Positions 27,053 to 36,770 of a stretch of 64,000 nucleotides of DNA are shown here, one piece after another. Source of the DNA: Salinisphaera sp. LB1 (GTDB lineage: Bacteria > Pseudomonadota > Gammaproteobacteria > Nevskiales > Salinisphaeraceae); assembly GCF_003177035.1 (NCBI RefSeq), contig NZ_CP029488.1, positions 1,116,001 to 1,180,000 on the forward strand, read 5' to 3'. The translations under genes and the position numbers were made by a program. How positions within the stretch are numbered: the stretch's first letter is position 1; every line of letters starts with the position of its first letter. Under the pieces are notes generated by a model that saw nothing but the letters and a program-made list of their open reading frames with translations, did no database searches and was not told where the DNA came from.

Positions 27053-28240
27053 ATGCCATTCGTCGACATCCAAGGCCGCGCCGTCGCCTATCGCGACACC
27101 GGCCCGAAATCCGCGCCGGCGGTGCTCCTGGCCCATCCGCTGGGTATGACCCAGGCCGTCTGGGACGAGGTGATCTCCGCCCTGGCCGGCCGTTTCCGGC
27201 TAATCACCTGGGATCTGCCGGGTCATGGCGCGAGTGCGGCCGCGGCCGGCGCGCTATCCGCCGACGATCTGGCGGGCGAGGCCGTGGCCTTGCTTGATGC
27301 GCTGAATATCGAACGCGCGCATTTCGTGGGCACCTCGATCGGGGGCGTCGTCGGCCAGGCCCTCCTGCGCCGGGCGCCCCAGCGTCTCGGGCGGATTGCC
27401 TTGACCAATACGGGCGCGGTCATCGGCCAGCCGGACCTCTGGCATCAGCGCGCCGCCCGGGTACGCGACGAAGGACTGGCCGCCATGGCGCCGGAACTGG
27501 TCGATCGCTGGTTCGGCCCGATCTTCAAGACAGCCCATCCGGCATCAGTTTCCGGCTGGCAGACCCAGCTTACCCGCGGCGACGACGAATCCTATGCCCG
27601 GCTGTGCGAACTGCTCGCCGAGGCCGATTTCCGCGGCAACCTAAACGGCGTCGACCGTTGTGTGCATCTGCTGACCGGCGCCGATGACGGCGCAACCCCG
27701 CCAGACACACTATCGGCCCTTGCCCATGAGCTGCCGGACAGCCGACAGACCGTGCTCGACGGTGTGGGCCATGTGCCGGCCGTCGAAGCGCCGGAACGCT
27801 TCGTCGCGTGGCTGGGCGACGCGCTCTCGGCCGGTAGCACGCGAGCGCCGGCCAGCTACGACGACGGTCTGGCGATCCGCAAGTCGGTACTGGGCGCCGA
27901 GCACGTCGAGCGCGCCTCGAACAATGCGACCACCCTGGACGCCCCCTTTCAGGACATGATCACGCGTCTGGCCTGGGGCGAGCTCTGGGGCAATACCGAT
28001 CTGACCCGGCCCGAGCGCAGCATGATCACCCTGGCGGTGCTCGCCGCGCTCGGCCGCGACGGCGAACTGGAACTGCATCTGGAGACCGCCAAGCGTATCG
28101 GTTTGTCCGAGGCCCAGCTGCGCCAGACATTGATGCATGTGGCCATCTATGCGGGCGTGCCAGCCGCCAACCATGCGTTCAAACTGGCCAAGCAACACGC
28201 TTGGGGGCAAGCGATCGGCGAATCCGACACAACCGCCTGA
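27053..28240 (+). CDS. pcaL: PcaD-PcaC fusion: 3-oxoadipate enol-lactonase / 4-carboxymuconolactone decarboxylase
   Basis: A 395-residue bifunctional protein. Residues 1-260 form an alpha/beta-hydrolase with oxyanion loop LLAHPLGMTQ, nucleophile Ser95 in GTSIGG, and His in DGVGHVP. After a short linker, residues from about 270 (YDDGLAIRKSVLGAEHVERA) to the end are a carboxymuconolactone decarboxylase domain, with NTDLTRPERSMITLAVLAALGR and the HVAIYAGVPAANHAF helix. It decarboxylates 4-carboxymuconolactone and hydrolyses the resulting enol-lactone to 3-oxoadipate. Fused PcaL proteins are known from several bacteria. It follows pcaF by 154 bases containing a repeat. Confidence 0.93.
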   Translation: MPFVDIQGRAVAYRDTGPKSAPAVLLAHPLGMTQAVWDEVISALAGRFRLITWDLPGHGASAAAAGALSADDLAGEAVALLDALNIERAHFVGTSIGGVVGQALLRRAPQRLGRIALTNTGAVIGQPDLWHQRAARVRDEGLAAMAPELVDRWFGPIFKTAHPASVSGWQTQLTRGDDESYARLCELLAEADFRGNLNGVDRCVHLLTGADDGATPPDTLSALAHELPDSRQTVLDGVGHVPAVEAPERFVAWLGDALSAGSTRAPASYDDGLAIRKSVLGAEHVERASNNATTLDAPFQDMITRLAWGELWGNTDLTRPERSMITLAVLAALGRDGELELHLETAKRIGLSEAQLRQTLMHVAIYAGVPAANHAFKLAKQHAWGQAIGESDTTA

Positions 28241-28246
28241 CGCCAT

Positions 28247-28272
28247 GACCGGAGGCGGCACGCCTGCCGGTC
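28247..28272 (+). terminator. Hairpin after pcaL
   Basis: GACCGGAGGCG pairs with CGCCTGCCGGTC apart from one bulged base, 7 bases after the pcaL stop. There is no T run. It probably marks the 3' end of the pcaIJ-pcaF-pcaL transcript or acts with Rho. Confidence 0.4.
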
Positions 28273-28392
28273 GTAGCAACGGCAGCTCAATCCTTCGGAT
28301 GATGGTCCGATAGTGGACACGAGGATATCGTTACAGGCCATAACTAAACGCCTCTGCCCATGAGAGAGGCGCACGAGCCCGAGACGTCCCCG

Positions 28393-28875
28393 ATGCGCCA
28401 TGCCGATTTATTTGCCGAGATCGACTGGAACGGCTGTCTGTTCGACGGCGACTGGCGATCCAGTCCGGACACGCTGTCGCCCGTGACCGGCCGGCGCCTC
28501 GGCACGGTCGGCCGCGCCAGCACGGCACAAGTGACCACATCAGCCGCCACCGCATGCCGGCGCCAACGCGATTGGGCCGCCCGACCCTGCGAGCAGCACG
28601 CGGCGGCATTTCGGCGGGCAACCGAACTGGCCGAAACGAGGCAAGCCAGCACCGTGGATTGGCTCGGTCACGAAAGCGCTTCGCCCCGCGGCCAGGCCGA
28701 ATTCGAAACCCAGAACAGCATCAAGAGTCTTAACCAAACCACGAGCCTGCCTTCGCAAAGTCATGGCGAAGTCGTGCCGTCCAAGCCCGGTCGACTCAGT
28801 CTGGCCGGGCGCCGTGCCGTGGGCGTGGTCGGCGTGATCGCCAGCGACGACAGACAATCACGGAGTACACCATGA
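28393..28875 (+). pseudogene. Truncated benzaldehyde dehydrogenase (N-terminal fragment)
   Basis: The frame beginning MRHADLFAEIDWNGCLFDGDW resembles the N-terminus of NAD+-dependent benzaldehyde/vanillin dehydrogenases (LF....W.G.LFDG.W, WAARP, SLA.RRPVGVVGVI). Similarity runs to GRRAVGVVGVIA at about base 28845. There the dehydrogenase would continue with its PFNFP-type cofactor region, but the frame instead ends after a few unrelated residues. About two thirds of the protein, including the catalytic Cys and Glu, are missing. The stop overlaps the ATG of the alcohol dehydrogenase gene. Deletion fused the beginning of a benzaldehyde dehydrogenase gene directly to its usual partner. Confidence 0.75.
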
Positions 28876-30002
28876 CCGACAGCAACCAACCCCGGACAGT
28901 GCGGGCCGCCGTGACCCCCAGCCGCGGGGCGCCTTTCGATATCCGGACCCTGCATCTGCGCGCCCCGGTCGGCGATGAGGTGCGTGTGCGCATCGTCGCC
29001 ACCGGCCTGTGTCATACCGACCTGATTGTGCGCGACCAGCTCTATCCCGTCCCGTTACCGGCGGTACTGGGCCATGAGGGCGCCGGTGTGGTCGAGGCCA
29101 TCGGCCCGGATGTGGGCCACCTGAAACCCGGCGACCATGTCGTGCTCTCCTATGGCCACTGTGGCGACTGCGCCAATTGCGACGACGGTGCGCCGAGCTA
29201 CTGCAAGGACTTCTTTGCCCGCAACTTCGGCGGCGCCGGCCCGGACGGCGGACACGCGCTGACCGACGATCATGGCGCGCCGGTCAACGATCATTTCTTC
29301 AGCCAGTCGTCGTTCGCGACCTATGCCCTGTGTCGGGAAAACAATGCGGTCCGCGTGCCCGATGAGGCCCCGCTGGCCCTGCTCGGCCCCCTGGGCTGCG
29401 GCATCCAGACCGGAGCCGGCGCGGTGATGAATTCCCTGGCAGTGGCGCCGGGCAGCCGGATCGCCGTATTCGGCGCGGGCGCTGTCGGTCAGTCCGCGAT
29501 CATGGCCGCCCGGGTCGCCGGGGCCGCCGAAATCATTGCCGTGGATATCATCGAATCCCGGCTGGCTCTGGCTCGCGAACTCGGGGCCACCCACGTCATC
29601 AACGCCCGCAACGAGGACCCCGTGGCGACCATCCGCAAAGTCAGCGGCGGTGGTGTCGACTACGCGGTTGAATCCACCGGCAACACGAGCGTGTTTCGCC
29701 AGGGCATCGACAGTCTGGGCAAACGCGGCGTCATCGGCGCGGTCGGCGCCCCGCCGCTCGGCGAGGAGACCCATTTCGACGTCAACGACCTGCTGATCGG
29801 CGGCAAACAGATTCGCGGCATCGTCGAAGGCGACAGCGTGGCCCGGACTTTCATTCCCAAGCTGGTCGATCTCTATCTCGAAGGGCGGTTCCCGTTCGAC
29901 AAACTCGTACGCTACTACGATTTCGAGGAAATCAATCAGGCCGCCGCGGATAGCGAGAAGGGCGAAACCCTCAAGCCCATCCTGATGCTCGGTTCGCCCT
30001 GA
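28872..30002 (+). CDS. Aryl-alcohol (benzyl alcohol) dehydrogenase, zinc type
   Basis: A 376-residue medium-chain dehydrogenase. Catalytic zinc ligands Cys47 (GLCHTD), His68 and Glu69 (GHEGAG) are present, with structural-zinc cysteines at 97, 100, 103 and 111. The NAD-binding motif is FGAGAVGQSA. The sequence type, with SQSSFATYAL and GPLGCGIQTGAGA, is that of benzyl/aryl alcohol dehydrogenases such as XylB. It would oxidise benzyl-type or coniferyl-type alcohols to aldehydes. The usual aldehyde dehydrogenase partner upstream is a truncated relic, so the aldehyde would have to be handled by the enzyme encoded at 18894. Confidence 0.87.
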   Translation: MTDSNQPRTVRAAVTPSRGAPFDIRTLHLRAPVGDEVRVRIVATGLCHTDLIVRDQLYPVPLPAVLGHEGAGVVEAIGPDVGHLKPGDHVVLSYGHCGDCANCDDGAPSYCKDFFARNFGGAGPDGGHALTDDHGAPVNDHFFSQSSFATYALCRENNAVRVPDEAPLALLGPLGCGIQTGAGAVMNSLAVAPGSRIAVFGAGAVGQSAIMAARVAGAAEIIAVDIIESRLALARELGATHVINARNEDPVATIRKVSGGGVDYAVESTGNTSVFRQGIDSLGKRGVIGAVGAPPLGEETHFDVNDLLIGGKQIRGIVEGDSVARTFIPKLVDLYLEGRFPFDKLVRYYDFEEINQAAADSEKGETLKPILMLGSP

Positions 30003-30119
30003 CGGCATCGGCGGTCGTTTCCAGCCATTACGGCCCATCCGCCCGCAACGCTGTCGCTGCCGAGAGGCGGCCGCGCACAGTGCACGGCACGACCGCCCGA
30101 TTACATTACGCTGAACGCC

Positions 30120-31061
30120 ATGATCCACTCGCCGATCAAACTGCGCCATCTGGCCGCCTTCGCGGCGGTCGCCCGGCACGGCCAGTTCGCCTCGGCGGCC
30201 GAGGCGCTGTCGATCACCCAGCCGGGCATGTCGAAGACCATCCGCGAACTGGAGACGAATCTGGGCGTGGTGCTGTTCGAACGCGGCCCGCGCGGCGTAA
30301 CACTCACCCCCGCGGGCCGCACCCTCCTGCGCTATACCGCCCCGGCCCTGCGCTCGATCGACGAAGGCATCGAGGCGGTGCGCAGCGAAGCGCCGGAAAC
30401 CGTGATCCGTATCGGCGCATTGTCCAACGTCGAAGGCGGCCTGCTGCCGGAGACGCTGACCGCGCTGCATCGCGGCCAACCGGATCTGAGAGTCGAAGTA
30501 GACACGGGCACGAGTGCGGCCCTGCTCACCCGGCTGCGGCTCGGCGAGCTCGATCTGGTGATCGGCCGCATGAGCGAAGCCCAGGAAATCCGTGACCTGA
30601 CTTTCGAACATCTGTACTACGAGCCGATGATCGTGGTGGTCCGCTCCGGCCATCCGGCGCTGGACACCCGCGGCGCGCCCAGCCTCGAAACCTTCACCCA
30701 TTACTCATGGGTGATCCCGCCGCGCGGCACCACCCTGCGTGAACAGGTCGAGCGATACTGGGTGGAGCAATCGATCGACCCGCCCCACGCCATCGAGACC
30801 CTCTCGCTGCCGCTGTCGCAGGCCTATGTGCTGCGCAGCGATGCGGTCTGGGTGACCCCGGCCGACACGGCCCGGGCGCCCGTAACCACTTATCAAATGG
30901 TCGTAGTCGACTCGCCGGTGGAGATTCGCGGGGGCTCGGTCGGATTCGCCGTGAACAGCAGCCAGCCGATGTCGCTCGCAGCCCGCCAGCTCTGCGATTG
31001 CCTGCGATCCACCGCCGCCGAATACCCCGGTGTGAACTGGGCCAACAACCTGGTCACATAA
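30120..31061 (+). CDS. pcaQ: LysR-type regulator PcaQ
   Basis: A 313-residue LysR protein. The N-terminal helix-turn-helix lies in IKLRHLAAFAAVARHGQFAS and AAEALSITQPGMSKTIRELE; the effector domain starts near residue 95 (TVIRIGALSNVEGGLLP). The combination HYSWVIPPRGTTLR and the overall length fit PcaQ, the activator of the protocatechuate branch in rhizobia and relatives, which responds to beta-carboxy-muconate. It lies directly upstream of pcaHG in the same direction. A site with the PcaQ-like form ATAACC-N4-GGGTAT overlaps its own stop codon, ahead of pcaH. Having both PcaQ and an IclR regulator in one cluster is notable. Confidence 0.87.
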   Translation: MIHSPIKLRHLAAFAAVARHGQFASAAEALSITQPGMSKTIRELETNLGVVLFERGPRGVTLTPAGRTLLRYTAPALRSIDEGIEAVRSEAPETVIRIGALSNVEGGLLPETLTALHRGQPDLRVEVDTGTSAALLTRLRLGELDLVIGRMSEAQEIRDLTFEHLYYEPMIVVVRSGHPALDTRGAPSLETFTHYSWVIPPRGTTLREQVERYWVEQSIDPPHAIETLSLPLSQAYVLRSDAVWVTPADTARAPVTTYQMVVVDSPVEIRGGSVGFAVNSSQPMSLAARQLCDCLRSTAAEYPGVNWANNLVT

Positions 31062-31073
31062 CCAGACGGGTAT
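31058..31073. promoter_or_regulatory. Candidate PcaQ binding site upstream of pcaHG
   Basis: ATAACCAGACGGGTAT agrees with the PcaQ box I recall, ATAACC-N4-GGTTAA, in the whole left half and most of the right. It overlaps the pcaQ stop codon and lies about 100 bases before pcaH. Confidence 0.5.
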
Positions 31074-31175
31074 ATAGGCAGCGTACTTTTCAATTGGCGC
31101 GGCTCGCCCGCCACGGCAGTTTCGATTCTCCACGGCCGAGGGCTTCCGGCCACCCCGGAGCAGAGGAACGATCCA

Positions 31176-31910
31176 ATGGCAGCCAACGAACACACCGCCT
31201 TCGTCATGCGCGACCGGAACTGGCATCCACCCGCGTATGCGCCCGGCTACAAGACCTCGGTTGCCCGTTCACCGCGCCAGGCGTTGATGGCCATTCAGAC
31301 CCCGAGCGCCTCCGAAATCACCGGTCCGGATTTTCAAAGCCTGGCTCTCGGGCCTTATGACAACGACCTGCTCAACAACTACCGCGAAAGCACCGACCGC
31401 GACGGTCTGCCGGTGGGCGAACGCATCCAGGTCTACGGCCGGGTAATCGATCAATTCGGCAAGCCGGTGCCGCATACGCTGGTCGAGATGTGGCAGGCCA
31501 ATGCCGGCGGCCGCTATCGGCATAAGAAGGACAGCTATGCCGCACCGCTGGATCCGAATTTCGGCGGCGTTGGCCGCACGGTCACCGACGAAGGCGGCTG
31601 GTATCGCTTTCGCACGATCAAGCCCGGCCCCTACCCCTGGCCGAACGACCCGAACTCCTGGCGACCGGCCCACATCCATATCTCGGTGATGGGGCCATCG
31701 ATCTCGACCCGGCTGATTACCCAGCTGTATTTCGAGGGCGACCCGCTGATTCCTTTCTGTCCGATCGTGAACACGATCCGCGATGCCGACGCCATCGAAA
31801 CGCTGACTTCGCGGCTCGACATGGCCCGCTCGCGCTCCTTCGACTGTCTCGTGTATCGCTTCGACATCGTCACCCGCGGCGCACTGCAGACCTTTTTCGA
31901 GAACTTCTAG
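31176..31910 (+). CDS. pcaH: Protocatechuate 3,4-dioxygenase beta subunit
   Basis: A 244-residue intradiol dioxygenase subunit. All four non-haem Fe(III) ligands are visible with the spacing of the Pseudomonas enzyme: Tyr114 (GGRYRHK), Tyr153 (PGPYPW), His166 and His168 (RPAHIHIS). The N-terminal helix [13 protein letters not shown] is the normal subunit-contact region. With PcaG it cleaves protocatechuate between the hydroxyl groups to 3-carboxy-cis,cis-muconate. The pcaG gene follows after 9 bases. A PcaQ-type site precedes the pair. Confidence 0.95.
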   Translation: MAANEHTAFVMRDRNWHPPAYAPGYKTSVARSPRQALMAIQTPSASEITGPDFQSLALGPYDNDLLNNYRESTDRDGLPVGERIQVYGRVIDQFGKPVPHTLVEMWQANAGGRYRHKKDSYAAPLDPNFGGVGRTVTDEGGWYRFRTIKPGPYPWPNDPNSWRPAHIHISVMGPSISTRLITQLYFEGDPLIPFCPIVNTIRDADAIETLTSRLDMARSRSFDCLVYRFDIVTRGALQTFFENF

Positions 31911-31919
31911 GAGCCCGCC

Positions 31920-33819
<1,900 letters not shown>

Positions 33820-33839
33820 GCGACCCACAGGAGAATCCC

Positions 33840-34949
33840 ATGCGTCATATCAATCCCCCGTTTCGAGCCGAACACGTCGGCAGCCTGCTGCGCCCGCAGG
33901 CCGTACTCGAAGCCCGCCAGCGCCTGGCCAACGGCGAGATCGATGCCGCCGCCCTGCGCGAGGTCGAAGACCGGGCTATCGCCGATGCCGTACGCAAGCA
34001 GGAGTCCGTGGGGCTGCAAGATGTCACCGACGGCGAATTCCGCCGCGCCTATTTCCATCTGGATTTTCTGAAACAGCTCGACGGTGTCTCCGTGACCGGC
34101 GGCATCGCGGCCAACAAGAGCGCCAAGGCCTCCGCAGACGGTTTTACGCCACCGCAGTTATCGGTCACGGGCAAGCTGTCCCACGCCCGCCCGATCCAGG
34201 TTGCCGATTACGAATTTCTGGCCTCGCAAGCCCGCGCCATCCCCAAAGTCTCCATCCCGTCGCCGACGATGGTGCATTTCCGCGGCGGTCGGGCGGCAAT
34301 CGATATCGAGGCCTATCCGGAAATGGACGCCTTCTTCGACGATCTGGCCGCCTGCTACCGCGACGAGATCGATGCGCTGTACCGCGCCGGCTGTCGCCAT
34401 ATCCAGCTCGACGACACCAACCTGGCCTATCTCTGCGACCCGGACATGCGCGCAGCTGCCAAGGAGCGCGGGGAGGACCCCAACACCCTGCCGAAGCAGT
34501 ATGCCGAACTGATCAACGCAGCACTCACCGGCCGGCCCGACGACCTGACCGTCGGCATTCATCTCTGTCGCGGCAACTATCGCAGCACCTGGTTCGCCCA
34601 GGGCGGTTACGAGCCGGTGGCCGAAGTGCTGTTCAATGAACTCGCGGTGGACGCCTATTTCCTGGAATATGACGACGAGCGCTCCGGCGATTTCGCCCCG
34701 TTGCGGCATGTGCCGGATAACAAGACGGTCGTGCTCGGCCTGGTCTCGTCCAAGACGCCCGAACTGGAATCGATGGACGCCCTGGCCAAACGTATCGACG
34801 AAGCGGCGGCCTACGTCGATCTCAACCAGCTCTGCCTCTCCCCGCAATGCGGCTTTTCCAGCACGGTCGAAGGCAATGCGCTCACCGAGGATGACCAGTG
34901 GGCCAAACTCGAACGCGTGGTCGAAACCGCGCGCAAGGTCTGGGCATAG
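33840..34949 (+). CDS. Cobalamin-independent methionine synthase II-like protein (MetE C-terminal domain)
   Basis: A 369-residue stand-alone MetE C-terminal barrel (YxjG type). The opening PPFRAEHVGSLLRPQAV, VTDGEFRR, HIQLDDTNLAYLCD, IHLCRGNYRS and CLSPQCGFSS follow the zinc-site strands of methionine synthase: the His/Cys ligands in HLCRGN and SPQCGF are retained. Stand-alone members may transfer methyl groups to homocysteine or to other thiols. It lies 20 bases after pobA, so it belongs to the protocatechuate operon. A link with methyl groups from methoxylated aromatics is tempting, but VanAB releases formaldehyde, so the role is not clear. Confidence 0.8.
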   Translation: MRHINPPFRAEHVGSLLRPQAVLEARQRLANGEIDAAALREVEDRAIADAVRKQESVGLQDVTDGEFRRAYFHLDFLKQLDGVSVTGGIAANKSAKASADGFTPPQLSVTGKLSHARPIQVADYEFLASQARAIPKVSIPSPTMVHFRGGRAAIDIEAYPEMDAFFDDLAACYRDEIDALYRAGCRHIQLDDTNLAYLCDPDMRAAAKERGEDPNTLPKQYAELINAALTGRPDDLTVGIHLCRGNYRSTWFAQGGYEPVAEVLFNELAVDAYFLEYDDERSGDFAPLRHVPDNKTVVLGLVSSKTPELESMDALAKRIDEAAAYVDLNQLCLSPQCGFSSTVEGNALTEDDQWAKLERVVETARKVWA

Positions 34950-34975
34950 CCCGACCTTGCGCACCGCCACCGGGC

Positions 34976-35010
34976 GGAAAAAGCGCGGGCGGCCGGTGGG
35001 CCGCCGCCCG
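34976..35010 (-). terminator. Rho-independent terminator of the outer-membrane protein gene
   Basis: A GC-rich hairpin with arms CGGGCGGC and GCCGCCCG (one bulge) at 34986-35010 is followed on the minus strand by CGCTTTTTCC. It is 27 bases past the stop of the outer-membrane protein gene and lies between convergent genes, so it may serve both directions. Confidence 0.65.
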
Positions 35011-35036
35011 TGGTGACAAGACCCGTGTGGTGACCG

Positions 35037-36056
35037 CTAGCCGTGCTTGGGCGCCCCCAGCAGCGGCACCGCGAATTGAACCCAGACCGCGTTGATACTC
35101 GGCCGATTGCGCACCACGACATCGTGTTCGAACTTGAACGCAATGCCACCGAAGCGCCAGTCGTAGGAGACCTGCGGCCCGATGGAAAACTCCTCGCCGC
35201 GATGACCGCCCGGCCCCACCGTGTTTCCGTCCACCGTGTCGTCGGTGAATTGCTTGAGATAGTTTCCGACGATGCCGAAACCGAGATGATGAACAAATGA
35301 CGACTCGGGGCGATCGGCAAAGGCACGGTAATTCATGCCATAGTCGAGATTGAACATATCCCCCGACTGGTAGTGGGTCGCGTTGTTCTCGGTGTTGAAC
35401 TCCAGCAGCGCTTGGCCGTTGAAGGTGATTTTGCGGGTGGCGTGATAGGTGAACACGACGTTCGGATCGAACGACCAATAATTCAGACCGGTACTGATCA
35501 ACTTGGTCTTGTTGTAGCGGCCAGTCGGGGCATAGGTATCCAGGCCGAACAAGAGAAACAGCCGATGGTCCGGCGTGTGATAGGACAACAACGTCTCGGC
35601 ATCGATATCGCCCAGATTCGTCACCGAGCGGGAGGCGGGCCCGACATCCAGCTTCAAATGGTTGATGTTGAGAACGCCGCCCAGGACGAAATGAAACGGA
35701 CCGATCGGCTGTTTGAAGGTATAAAGCGTGCGCAACGCGTCTACATCCGCATGAAACGAAAACCCGGGCACGGTTTCGTTGCCGTGGTTATTGGCCAGGG
35801 TATGGCTCCACTGCGCGGTGGTGTAGTTGTACAGCTCGAGCGTACCCGGCGGCGGGGCATAGGCGGCGCCAATGGTGTTGATGTCGGTTGGATAGTGGGT
35901 CGCGCCGCCTTCACTGGCCAGCGCCGGGGCGCTCAGAAAAGAAAGGGCCGTCAATGCTGCGACCGAGGCGCTGTACAAGACCGGCAACCCGGCCCTCATT
36001 CCCGCGACATGCCCTGATTCGTTTCCGGCGCTGTGGAGTCGCATTGTGTTTTTCAT
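35037..36056 (-). CDS. SphA-type outer-membrane protein (aromatic uptake channel family)
   Basis: A 339-residue protein with an N-terminal signal peptide (hydrophobic stretch ending SAPALASEGG near residue 48) and alternating aromatic beta-strands to the C-terminus. The mature start GGATHYPTDINTIGAAYAPPPGT and the repeated long strands match the COG4313/SphA family of outer-membrane proteins found in meta-pathway and aromatic clusters. It probably forms a channel for aromatic acids. It is divergent from vanA across 700 bases that include paired GTTCGCA sites 145-180 bases upstream, so it may be co-regulated with the pca genes. Confidence 0.8.
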   Translation of the reverse strand: MKNTMRLHSAGNESGHVAGMRAGLPVLYSASVAALTALSFLSAPALASEGGATHYPTDINTIGAAYAPPPGTLELYNYTTAQWSHTLANNHGNETVPGFSFHADVDALRTLYTFKQPIGPFHFVLGGVLNINHLKLDVGPASRSVTNLGDIDAETLLSYHTPDHRLFLLFGLDTYAPTGRYNKTKLISTGLNYWSFDPNVVFTYHATRKITFNGQALLEFNTENNATHYQSGDMFNLDYGMNYRAFADRPESSFVHHLGFGIVGNYLKQFTDDTVDGNTVGPGGHRGEEFSIGPQVSYDWRFGGIAFKFEHDVVVRNRPSINAVWVQFAVPLLGAPKHG

Positions 36057-36201
36057 GTGCTGAATACCCCTCTGACTTGCTGATTTCTAGCGACCGGCTG
36101 GCATCACGGTGCACGCCGTATTCGCACTCAAGTCCCGCCCTTCCCAAGGTGCGGGACGCATCCTTTGTCGCGCCGAGAGGAGATCCGATGAGCAATACTC
36201 A

Positions 36202-36237
36202 TGTTCGCAATACGGATCACGTTACGCGATGCGAACA
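36202..36237. promoter_or_regulatory. Inverted GTTCGCA sites upstream of the channel gene
   Basis: TGTTCGCA (36202-36209) and TGCGAACA (36230-36237) are perfect 8-bp inverted repeats. Each arm extends toward a GTTCG-N5-CG pattern like the IclR sites at 21141 and 23673. They lie about 150-180 bases upstream of the outer-membrane channel gene. Confidence 0.45.
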
Positions 36238-36540
36238 AATATCGGCGAGACGTGATCGCAATACAACTCGCCGTTTGTCGTAAACTAATAGTCGTAGCGA
36301 CAAATTCCCGTGATCGCCCACCTCGAATACAAAAGCTGGCAGAGCCCATGCCAGGGGCATCATGCCGAGTCCGGCACAGCCGCCATATTTGCGCGGCTAG
36401 CATAGCCCGCCTTTCGTCCGCTCGCGGCGATAAACGGCGCCGGAGCGGGATATGAATGCGGCCTGCAACAGCTGTCGCGTCCCGTTACCCCCACTTCAGC
36501 TGCGGTCACGCCACCATGGCCTGCCGATCAAGCCGGCTTG

Positions 36541-36548
36541 TGTATACA
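36541..36548. promoter_or_regulatory. Distal TGTATACA box (candidate VanR site)
   Basis: TGTATACA with flanks TTG.GTATACAA fits the TNGT..ACNA pattern of GntR/FCD repressors. An identical octamer lies at the vanA promoter 176 bases downstream, which could permit looping by VanR. Confidence 0.4.
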
Positions 36549-36685
36549 ATTTGCAAGAGTCCGAGAGCGAGGACCAGGTCACGGCTTAGTACTTTGGTCT
36601 TAAAAAATCAGGCAAAAAGGCCGAAATAGTTGGCTAACTAATTGTTTTAGATAAACACATTAAAAGCATACTTCTGTAGACGGTT

Positions 36686-36714
36686 TTGACGTCGCGCGGT
36701 AATTTCGATATCAA
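36686..36714 (+). promoter_or_regulatory. Sigma-70 promoter of vanA
   Basis: TTGACG (36686-36691) and TATCAA (36709-36714) are separated by 17 bases. The predicted start falls within the TGTATACA operator, about 50 bases before the vanA ATG. Confidence 0.5.
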
Positions 36715-36715
36715 C

Positions 36716-36736
36716 CTGTATACATTCTGAATACAG
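36716..36736. promoter_or_regulatory. VanR operator candidate at the vanA start region
   Basis: CTGTATACATTCTGAATACAG has the perfect palindrome TGTATACA at its left and an overall inverted repeat CTGTAT...ATACAG. It directly follows the -10 element, a position suitable for repression by the GntR/FCD protein encoded between vanA and vanB. Confidence 0.55.
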
Positions 36737-36770
36737 CCGATATCGCTTGCGATACCGGAGGAGACCGATG

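Larger units (their letters stand above)
36057..36770. other. Long divergent regulatory region between the channel gene and vanA
   Basis: About 710 bases without a gene. It carries an inverted pair of GTTCGCA-type sites (36202-36237), an AT-rich stretch (36590-36690), two TGTATACA palindromes (36541 and 36717) and a sigma-70 promoter ahead of vanA. The middle part (36250-36530) shows nothing I recognise. Confidence 0.6.
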
